Assembly (NCBI GenBank): GCA_030594925.1
Contig: JAUVEG010000128.1
Span: 1 to 5,034, forward strand
DNA from: Gammaproteobacteria bacterium
GTDB taxonomy: Bacteria; Pseudomonadota; Gammaproteobacteria; Chromatiales; Chromatiaceae
DNA: 5,034 bases
Direction of reading: 5' to 3'
The translations under genes were made by a program, and so were the position numbers. The notes beneath the pieces were generated by a model. The model did not search any database. It saw nothing but the letters and a program-made list of their open reading frames with translations, and had not been told where the DNA came from. This document shows positions 1 to 4,616 of this stretch, piece by piece; positions within the stretch are counted from its first letter, which is position 1, and each line of letters starts with the position of its first letter.

Positions 1-4
1 GGAG
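1..4 (+). promoter_or_regulatory. Likely ribosome binding site for the phosphomannomutase start at 16
   Basis: GGAG occupies the first four bases and lies 11 nt before the ATG at 16. The frame is also open from a GTG at 4, but a GTG start there would overlap this GGAG, and its own ribosome binding site would be off the left edge. The spacing to 16 is slightly long, so the assignment is moderate. Confidence 0.45.
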
Positions 5-15
5 TGGTAAAAAAT

Positions 16-1503
16 ATGCGCATATTGATTGCTGATTTGATGGGACGCTCCGGGGTTGGGTTTGGCACCAGCGGCGCTCGCGGTCTGGTTGATGCGATGA
101 GCGATGAAGTCTGCTACCTCTATACGTTCGCCTTTCTGCAATATCTGCTGAATGATGACCAGATCAAGCCGGGATGTGAAGTGGCCGTTGCCGGTGACCT
201 GCGCCCCAGCACTCCAGGGATCCTCTCCGCCGTTGTACGGGCAATTGAGTCGCAAGGCTGTCAACCAATCTATTGCGGCGCCATTCCTACACCGGCTGCT
301 GCACTGCTCGGTATCGAGCGGAAAATCCCTGCCATCATGGTCACCGGCAGCCACATCCCCGATGACCGAAACGGCATCAAGTTCAACAAGCCTGAGGGAG
401 AGATCCTGAAGGCCGACGAGGAGCAGATCCGCAAACAGCGGGTAACCTCACCTGAAGGGATCTTTGACGAAACCGGCCGCTTTATCGAGCCCATGCCGCT
501 GCCTGAGACCAATCCCTCCGGCCGCGACGGCTATCTCAACCGCTTTCTGCAGCTCTTCCCCGCGAAACTCCTTGAAGGCTGTCGGGTCGGTGTCTACGAA
601 CACTCGGGCGTCGCTCGCGAGTTGATGGCCGAGGTGCTGGAGGCGATCGGCGCAGAGGTGATCTGCCTGGGGCGTTCACAACACTTCATCCCTGTCGATA
701 CCGAGGCGATACGCCCCGAGGATATCAAACTGGCCCGCAAGTGGGTCGCGGAATACCAGCTCGACGCCCTCGTCTCGACCGACGGTGACGGTGATCGTCC
801 GCTGGTAAGCGATGAACATGGCGAGTGGCTGCGCGGCGATATCGCCGGTATTCTCACCGCCAGATTTCTGCAGGCCAGGGCCGTGGTGACACCGGTCAGC
901 AGCAATAGCGCAGTAGAACTCTGCGGCTGGTTCGAGCAGGTAATTCGCACCCGCATTGGATCCCCGTATGTGATCGAAGCGATGCAGCAGGCGATGGTTT
1001 CACACCCAACAGGAGTGGTCGGCTATGAAGCCAATGGCGGCTTCCTGCAGGCGACACCCATCGACCTCTTTGAACAAACCCTCTCCCCGCTGCCAACCCG
1101 GGATGCGCTGATCGTCATCCTTGCCATCCTTGTCATGAGTCGCGATCAGGGTGTAGCAATCTCAGAACTGGTCGCGCAGTTGCCTGCACGCTATACCTAC
1201 AGTGACCGGATCAAGGAGTTTCCACTTGAGACGAGCCGAAAAATGATCGGCCAGCTGACATCAGGCAAACTTGCAGAGGATGTAGAGGCATTCCATCGGC
1301 TCTTCGGTAATCCATCAGGAAAAGTAACCGCCATCGATTACACCGACGGCGTACGTTTCACCTTCGATAGCGGAGAGATCGTCCATCTGCGGCCATCCGG
1401 AAATGCACCGGAACTGCGCTGCTATACCGAAGCGGATAGCGCTGAGCGCGCCGCAGAGATAAACGAAAAAGTGTTGCGAAAAGTGAGTCTAATTTCTTTG
1501 TAG
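16..1503 (+). CDS. manB: Phosphomannomutase (alpha-D-phosphohexomutase superfamily)
   Basis: Interconverts mannose-6-phosphate and mannose-1-phosphate in the cytoplasm, feeding GDP-mannose synthesis; many family members also accept glucose phosphates. From the ATG at 16 the protein is 495 aa, slightly above the usual roughly 450-480. All four active-site elements are visible in order: FGTSGARG at residues 16-23; the phosphoserine loop TGSHIPDDRNGIKF with catalytic Ser112; the metal loop DGDGDRP at 256-262 with Asp256, Asp258 and Asp260; the sugar-binding loop GYEANGGF at 336-343 with Glu338; and the phosphate-binding loop RPSGNAPE at 459-466. The TGSHIP form of the serine loop, rather than TASHNP, marks a subfamily often found in polysaccharide loci. 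The start at 16 puts FGTSGARG at the usual distance from the N-terminus; GTG at 4 would add four residues and ATG at 40 would remove eight. The gene is convergent with manC. Mutase function is confident; mannose versus glucose preference is inferred from the manC neighbour. Confidence 0.93.
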   Translation: MRILIADLMGRSGVGFGTSGARGLVDAMSDEVCYLYTFAFLQYLLNDDQIKPGCEVAVAGDLRPSTPGILSAVVRAIESQGCQPIYCGAIPTPAAALLGIERKIPAIMVTGSHIPDDRNGIKFNKPEGEILKADEEQIRKQRVTSPEGIFDETGRFIEPMPLPETNPSGRDGYLNRFLQLFPAKLLEGCRVGVYEHSGVARELMAEVLEAIGAEVICLGRSQHFIPVDTEAIRPEDIKLARKWVAEYQLDALVSTDGDGDRPLVSDEHGEWLRGDIAGILTARFLQARAVVTPVSSNSAVELCGWFEQVIRTRIGSPYVIEAMQQAMVSHPTGVVGYEANGGFLQATPIDLFEQTLSPLPTRDALIVILAILVMSRDQGVAISELVAQLPARYTYSDRIKEFPLETSRKMIGQLTSGKLAEDVEAFHRLFGNPSGKVTAIDYTDGVRFTFDSGEIVHLRPSGNAPELRCYTEADSAERAAEINEKVLRKVSLISL

Positions 1504-1515
1504 AAGAGCTCTTCT
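1502..1515. repeat. Perfect 14-bp palindrome at the pmm/manC convergent junction
   Basis: AGAAGAGCTCTTCT is a perfect dyad that begins inside the TAG stop of the mutase gene and fills half of the 28-bp gap before the end of manC. In RNA it could form a 5-bp stem with a 4-nt loop on either strand. No T-run follows on either side, so it is not a canonical intrinsic terminator. Possible roles are a weak bidirectional 3' end or a protein site; chance is also possible. Confidence 0.4.
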
Positions 1516-1531
1516 GACCAACAACACGCAC

Positions 1532-2962
1532 TCACTCCTCATCTTTCCGCCCATACTCATCCTCAAACCGCACAATATCATCCTCTCCGAGATAGCTTCC
1601 TGACTGGATCTCGATAATATCCAGTGGAATCTGTCCAGGATTCTCCAGCCTGTGTTTTGTGCCGACAGGGATATAGGTGGATTCATTCTCCGAGAGAATA
1701 AATGTCTTGTCACCACAGGTTACCCGCGCCGTGCCATTGACAACAACCCAGTGCTCCGCCCTGTGGTGGTGCATCTGCAGTGACAGGCTGGCGCCGGGCG
1801 TAACCGAGATGCGCTTGACCTGGTAGCGCTCATCCAGATCAATACCCTGGTAACAACCCCAGGGACGGTGCACTTTGGCGTGCACATCAATCTCATGACG
1901 CTGGTTGTCACTGAGTCTGGCGACCAGCTCTTTCACTCGCTGCACCTGATCACGCGGAGCCACCATCACCACATCCGGCGTATCGACCACCACCAGATTA
2001 TTGATACCCACGGTAGCCAGCAGACGTCCCTCCGATCGCAGGTAGCAATTTTCAGACTCCAGGGCAAGCACATCACCCATGATGACATTTCCTGCTTCGT
2101 CTTTCTCTCCGATCTCCCACAGAGCCGACCAGGAGCCTACGTCATTCCATCCTGCATCCAGCGGGATCACCACACCATCATCGGTATGTTCCATCACCGC
2201 ATAATCGATGGAATCAGAGGAACATTGTGCAAAAGCTTCACTATCCAGGCGGATGAAATCCATGTCTCGGATGGATTTCTCATAGGCAGCTTTAGCAGCA
2301 GCAAGCATCTCAGGCGCAAACTTCTCCAGCTCTTGCAAAAAACGCGATGCGCGAAACATAAACATGCCGCTGTTCCAGAAATAATCACCCGATGCAACAT
2401 AGCCTTCTGCTGTAGCCTTGTCAGGTTTTTCCACAAAGCGCTGTATGCGCATGGCGTTGGCATGATCACTTAAACCGGCCCCGCCCTTGATGTAGCCATA
2501 CCCCGTCTCCGGAGCGGTTGGCACAATGCCAAAGGTAACCAGACGTCCCTCATCGGCCAGCTGCTCCGCTTGCAACAGTGCACTATGAAACGCAGAGATA
2601 TCATCAATGACATGATCAGCCGGCAGGATGAGAAGGACGGGATCATCATCTTCAGCTCCTGAATCCAGCGCATGCAACGCGGCAATGGCAGTAGCAGGGG
2701 CAGTGTTTCTGCCCATCGGTTCAAGAATGATGGAAGCGTTGTTCAGTCCAAGCTCTTCCAGCTGATGCGCCACAAAAAAACGGTGCTCCGTGTTGCACAC
2801 CACGATGGGAACCCCGGCGCGATCATAGCCCTGCAGGCGCATGACTGTCTCCTGCAACATACTGGCTTCGGAAGCCAGCGGCCAGAATTGCTTCGGGTGC
2901 GTTTTTCTTGATACAGGCCACAAGCGCGTGCCTGAACCACCGGAGAGAATAACTGGAATCAT
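1532..2962 (-). CDS. manC: Mannose-1-phosphate guanylyltransferase / mannose-6-phosphate isomerase, bifunctional
   Basis: Makes GDP-mannose from GTP and mannose-1-phosphate, and in its C-terminal half isomerises fructose-6-phosphate to mannose-6-phosphate (type II PMI; ManC/AlgA/CpsB/XanB family). The 476-aa length fits the family. The N-terminal nucleotidyltransferase domain (about 1-285) shows the pyrophosphorylase signature GGSGTRLWP at 8-16 followed by SRKTHPKQF, EPMGRNTAPA at 81-90, LPADH at 113-117, FVEKP at 176-180 (sugar-phosphate binding) and WNDVGSW at 272-278. The C-terminal cupin domain (about 320-470) shows RPWG at 366-369 and the metal-binding QMHHHRAEHW at 396-405, with His437 in PVGTKHRLEN. 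Both activities therefore look intact. The start is ATG, complement of 2960-2962, which puts the signature at its usual N-terminal distance; AGGA on the minus strand (2974-2977) lies 11 nt upstream. It is convergent with the mutase it cooperates with and divergent from rmlC. Confidence 0.97.
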   Translation of the reverse strand: MIPVILSGGSGTRLWPVSRKTHPKQFWPLASEASMLQETVMRLQGYDRAGVPIVVCNTEHRFFVAHQLEELGLNNASIILEPMGRNTAPATAIAALHALDSGAEDDDPVLLILPADHVIDDISAFHSALLQAEQLADEGRLVTFGIVPTAPETGYGYIKGGAGLSDHANAMRIQRFVEKPDKATAEGYVASGDYFWNSGMFMFRASRFLQELEKFAPEMLAAAKAAYEKSIRDMDFIRLDSEAFAQCSSDSIDYAVMEHTDDGVVIPLDAGWNDVGSWSALWEIGEKDEAGNVIMGDVLALESENCYLRSEGRLLATVGINNLVVVDTPDVVMVAPRDQVQRVKELVARLSDNQRHEIDVHAKVHRPWGCYQGIDLDERYQVKRISVTPGASLSLQMHHHRAEHWVVVNGTARVTCGDKTFILSENESTYIPVGTKHRLENPGQIPLDIIEIQSGSYLGEDDIVRFEDEYGRKDEE

Positions 2963-3027
2963 ATTTTGTCTTGTCCTGGTAATAAATCAATTCTGGAGAG
3001 ATTGATGATAAGTCAAACCAAATACCA

Positions 3028-3094
3028 CCGTCTTCCCGGCGTAGGCCGGGATCCATACCAGCCTCCTAGATACCGGCATTCACCGGCATGACGG
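3028..3094. repeat. REP-like element: two related hairpin units facing each other
   Basis: Unit A on the plus strand runs CCGTC (3028-3032), TT, CCCGGC-GTAG-GCCGGG (3035-3050, perfect 6-bp stem), then ATCC. Unit B reads the same way on the minus strand: CCGTC (complement of 3090-3094), ATG, then GCCGGT-GAAT-GCCGGT (complement of 3072-3087, core stem CCGG/CCGG), then ATC. The units are homologous in plan and inverted, so CCGTC and GACGG bound the 67-bp element. This matches dispersed repeats of the form CCGTCATTCCCGC...GCGGGAATCC found between genes in many proteobacteria, mobilised in some lineages by REP-associated tyrosine transposases. Family membership is from memory of such sequences, not a search. 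Confidence 0.75.
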
Positions 3095-3112
3095 ATAGAG
3101 CGGATGAATACT

Positions 3113-3140
3113 TATACTCGAATTAAGTATACTGTCCCCC
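3113..3140. repeat. Small inverted repeat, TATACT / AGTATA, with adjoining GTCCCCCGG
   Basis: TATACT (3113-3118) and AGTATA (3126-3131) are perfect complements around a 7-nt loop, followed by GTCCCCC. The phrase AATTAAGTATACTGTCCCC resembles intergenic sequence I associate with IS200-like/REP-associated transposase regions in gammaproteobacteria, so this may be a transposition scar. TATACT occurs twice (3113-3118 and 3128-3133) and resembles a -10 hexamer, but no good -35 sits 16-18 nt upstream of either. Confidence 0.35.
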
Positions 3141-3251
3141 GGATTCGCCTACTCATGTTACAGGTCGCATTGCAGGCTGATCATATCACGCGGCAATTAT
3201 GCTTCTTTAAGCACAGCCCGTAGGGTCGACCTATGAAGGGGCGAAGAGAGA

Positions 3252-3280
3252 TTGCAGTAGGCAGCAATAAGATTTAGACT
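3252..3280 (+). promoter_or_regulatory. Weak sigma70-like promoter candidate for rmlC
   Basis: TTGCAG (3252-3257) and TAGACT (3275-3280) are separated by exactly 17 nt and lie about 65 nt upstream of the rmlC start. The match to TTGACA/TATAAT is only three and four of six positions. It is listed because the position is right; chance is a real alternative. Confidence 0.2.
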
Positions 3281-3344
3281 TCCGCCAACCGCACAGATGA
3301 TCGATCAATGCGTTCAACAGCATCCAACAGGATAAGCTCCAACA

Positions 3345-3896
3345 ATGAAACTCATCGACACAGCAATTCCTGATATCAAAATCATTGAGCCTGACATCTA
3401 TGGTGACGCCAGGGGATTTTTTCTGGAGAGCTGGAACCGGCGCAGCTTCCTCGACATGGGGCTGGACATCGAGTTTGTACAGGATAATCACAGTCGCTCA
3501 TCACAGGGTATCCTGCGTGGATTGCATTACCAGGTCAAACATCCCCAGGGGAAACTCGTGCGTGTCACCAGCGGCAGCGTCTTTGACGTGGCTGTCGATC
3601 TGCGCAAGGCGTCGCCAACGTTTGGTCAATGGGTGGGTGTCGAGCTCTCTGCCGACAATCACCGCATGATGTGGGTTCCACCGGGTTTTGCACACGGTTT
3701 CTATGTGCTCAGCCCCAGCGCTGATTTCCTCTACAAGACAACCGATTACTATATGCCGGAGCATGAACGCGCTATTCGCTGGGATGACGTGGATCTGGCT
3801 ATCGAGTGGCCGCTCGTGGATGGCAAACCGCCGCTGCTGGCTGAAAAGGATCAACAGGCAAAGCGCTTTCGTGACGGTGGGTTTTCAGATGAGTGA
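3345..3896 (+). CDS. rmlC: dTDP-4-dehydrorhamnose 3,5-epimerase
   Basis: Converts dTDP-4-keto-6-deoxy-D-glucose to dTDP-4-keto-L-rhamnose, the third step of dTDP-L-rhamnose synthesis in the cytoplasm. The 183-aa length is typical of this cupin-fold, dimeric family. Visible signatures are RGFFLESW at 23-30, FVQDNHSRS at 44-52, RGLHYQ at 58-63 with catalytic base His61, QGKLVRV at 68-74 with the conserved Lys70, DVAVDLR at 81-87, WVPPGFAHGFYVLS at 110-123, and LYKTTDYY at 129-136, which carries the expected catalytic Tyr. Asp169 in AEKD matches the Asp that pairs with the catalytic His in characterised enzymes. All key residues are present, so it looks functional. The ATG at 3345 gives the normal N-terminus; AGGA (3329-3332) lies 12 nt upstream. 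The usual partners rmlA, rmlB and rmlD are absent here. The stop overlaps a small ATG-led ORF (ATGAGTGA). Confidence 0.97.
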   Translation: MKLIDTAIPDIKIIEPDIYGDARGFFLESWNRRSFLDMGLDIEFVQDNHSRSSQGILRGLHYQVKHPQGKLVRVTSGSVFDVAVDLRKASPTFGQWVGVELSADNHRMMWVPPGFAHGFYVLSPSADFLYKTTDYYMPEHERAIRWDDVDLAIEWPLVDGKPPLLAEKDQQAKRFRDGGFSDE

Positions 3897-4020
3897 CTTG
3901 AGGCTTTACCTGGTTGCCCATAAAAATCTACCGGTTATCTGCTCAGAAAAGAGATGTTGTAACCATTACACCGGAGCCGGGACTTCAGTCCCGCATGAAT
4001 CAGGCAAGGCTAAAGCCTAA
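3889..4020 (+). pseudogene. Truncated ORF starting inside the rmlC stop region; possible gene remnant
   Basis: An ATG at 3889 overlaps the end of rmlC (ATGAGTGA), the arrangement expected for a translationally coupled downstream gene, with a purine-rich GGTGGG stretch (3876-3881) about 7 nt ahead. The first residues, MSDLRLYLVAHKNLPV, read like a protein start with a beta-strand, and glycosyltransferase-type proteins of polysaccharide loci can begin similarly. After about 25 residues the frame runs into the hairpin element at 3970-4028 and ends at TAA 4018-4020, 43 aa in all; its tail is repeat-derived. I infer the 5' stub of a lost gene, cut off by rearrangement. It could equally be a chance ORF; no family is recognised. 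Confidence 0.3.
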
Positions 4021-4028
4021 CTTCCGGT
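3970..4028. repeat. Clover-like repeat element: outer stem enclosing two hairpins
   Basis: ACCGGA (3970-3975) and TCCGGT (4023-4028) are perfect complements. Between them lie two perfect short-loop hairpins: CGGGACT-TC-AGTCCCG (3978-3993) and AGGCT-AA-AGCCT (4007-4018). The GGGACTTCAGTCCC and GGCTAAAGCC types resemble dispersed hairpin repeats of many bacterial genomes, including those linked to IS200/RAYT-type transposases. It lies 74 bp after the rmlC stop and could affect transcript 3' ends, but no T-run follows, so it is not called a terminator. Confidence 0.65.
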
Positions 4029-4112
4029 TTACGATTCCAGAATTCAACCACTCACCGAATCAGGCTGACTTCAATACCAAGCGGAACTTCTTTCTATACC
4101 ATGCTGCAGTTG

Positions 4113-4362
4113 TTATGGCTTTTTTTCAGGATCTTGCCTGTTGTCAAAAACCGAATGCACCACAATTTCTCTGTCTTCAACTGTGTAGAATACCGAGAAT
4201 GGAAAACGTCTAATCACGCATTTTCTATCTCCATGGAAAGATTGATGGGCTCTTCTTCTCGCTGGAACTGCTGCAATCGCTAGCGCAACCAGGACAAAAG
4301 GGAGAATGGTCCATTTGGCCGCGAACAGATATGCGATGATTTCACCGATGTGAATCTCATCT
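4113..4362 (-). pseudogene. Degraded RelE/ParE-family toxin gene
   Basis: The last 43 codons (4113-4244, minus strand) read as a ParE/RelE C-terminus: HGDRKCVIRRFPFSVFY, then VEDREIVVHSVF and DNRQDP, matching the family pattern hGD.R...vRRFPy..yY.ve...i.v..v.h.rrdP. Upstream the same frame stops resembling the family, but the +1 frame gives RPNGPFSLLSWLR, a TAG (complement of 4280-4282), then RLQQFQREEEPINL, which fits the helical middle of ParE. One lost T in the TTT run (complement of 4237-4239) would join this to the C-terminus. A second shift near 4317-4323 would join DEIHIGEIIAYLFA as the first helix. The relic therefore needs two frameshifts and one nonsense codon, and lacks most of its first strand and a proper start. 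In the family the intact protein inhibits translation or gyrase. No antitoxin gene is recognised. The C-terminal call is firm; the upstream reconstruction is inference. Confidence 0.65.
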
Positions 4363-4430
4363 CTCTGCCGTACACGGATGTACAAATGCCGTGAGGGCAG
4401 GATGCACAGGAACGGCCTTCGTCGAGATGA
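4357..4430. repeat. Multi-hairpin repeat element abutting the toxin relic
   Basis: TCATCTC (4357-4363) and GAGATGA (4424-4430) form an outer 7-bp inverted repeat. Inside lie GCCGT (4367-4371) with ACGGC (4412-4416), and between or overlapping these GTACA-CGGA-TGTAC (4370-4383) and TGCC-GTGAG-GGCA (4387-4399), so several alternative foldings exist. TCATCTCGACGAAGG on the minus strand resembles known dispersed intergenic repeats. The element ends where the toxin relic begins, so it may have inserted into or truncated the 5' end of that gene. Confidence 0.55.
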
Positions 4431-4616
4431 CAAAATGTAAACCGAAAATGAAGGATGCCCATTTTTATTCTGAATTGTGTGCTTTTAGATCATGGAATTT
4501 CTGGAGATAGGCGGCCGCCAGTTCACTTGTGCTTTCGTAATTTATACTCCCGTGCATTTTAACGGAGTGACAGCGCTTATTGCTGACTACATGACTCACT
4601 CCTCAGTCCGAATCTT
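4431..4616. other. Intergenic stretch without a recognised gene
   Basis: This 186-bp stretch separates the hairpin element from the end of the carbamoyltransferase-like gene. It contains one 30-codon ORF on the minus strand (listed separately) and a GCGGCCGC octamer (4511-4518). No intrinsic terminator with a GC stem and T-run is seen downstream of the carbamoyltransferase-like gene on the minus strand. Confidence 0.5.
4465..4557 (-). CDS. Possible 30-aa small ORF of unknown function
   Basis: An ATG (complement of 4555-4557) opens 30 codons ending in TAA (complement of 4465-4467). It begins MHGSINYESTSELAAAYL and ends FHDLKAHNSE, with balanced, plausible composition and a short amphipathic stretch. 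A GTG 14 codons upstream in the same frame would lengthen it. No Shine-Dalgarno sequence precedes the ATG and no family is recognised. It lies upstream of the toxin relic on the same strand, where an antitoxin would sit, but shows no antitoxin signature. It may be the tail of a deleted gene or chance. Confidence 0.15.
   Translation of the reverse strand: MHGSINYESTSELAAAYLQKFHDLKAHNSE

Larger units (their letters stand above)
2963..3344. other. Divergent intergenic region between manC and rmlC
   Basis: This 382-bp gap must hold the 5' regions of both flanking genes. It contains a facing pair of REP-like units (3028-3094), a small inverted repeat (3113-3131) and a weak promoter candidate for rmlC (3252-3280). 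For manC, TTGACT on the minus strand (3011-3016) could be a -35, but no convincing -10 lies at the right distance. No coding sequence in this gap resembles a protein; the open frames across it are translations of the repeat or shadows of the flanking genes. Confidence 0.7.

Noticed and set aside
1868..2473. 201-codon open frame on the plus strand
   Set aside because: It lies entirely antisense to manC, whose motifs are all intact. Its histidine- and isoleucine-rich composition is typical of a reverse-strand shadow and shows no domain.
3011..3016. TTGACT (minus strand) as a -35 for manC
   Set aside because: The hexamers 16-18 nt downstream do not resemble TATAAT; a TATTAC exists but is too far away.
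2823..3056. 77-codon minus-strand frame beginning MDPGLRREDG
   Set aside because: Its first residues are the well-known spurious translation of the REP-like hairpin unit, and the rest is out of frame with manC.
3501..3854. 117-codon minus-strand frame inside rmlC
   Set aside because: Antisense shadow of a fully conserved rmlC.
4119..4127. Run of seven T as a possible intrinsic terminator for rmlC
   Set aside because: No GC-rich stem immediately precedes the T-run on the plus strand, and on the minus strand it is coding sequence of the toxin C-terminus.
3914..4213. 99-codon plus-strand frame
   Set aside because: It crosses the clover repeat and the antisense of the toxin relic, and no protein-like domain is visible.
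4113..4433. Single continuous 106-codon frame with a hydrophobic stretch (LFAAKWTILPFVLVALAIAAV) that looks like a transmembrane helix, vaguely like small polysaccharide-locus membrane proteins
   Set aside because: Its N-terminus is translated hairpin repeat and its C-terminus is ParE/RelE. The neighbouring frame over the hydrophobic part fits the ParE middle better, so the helix is probably a frameshift artefact.
4280..4462. 60-codon minus-strand frame, cysteine-rich
   Set aside because: Mostly translated hairpin element followed by the frame-b part of the toxin relic; not an independent gene.
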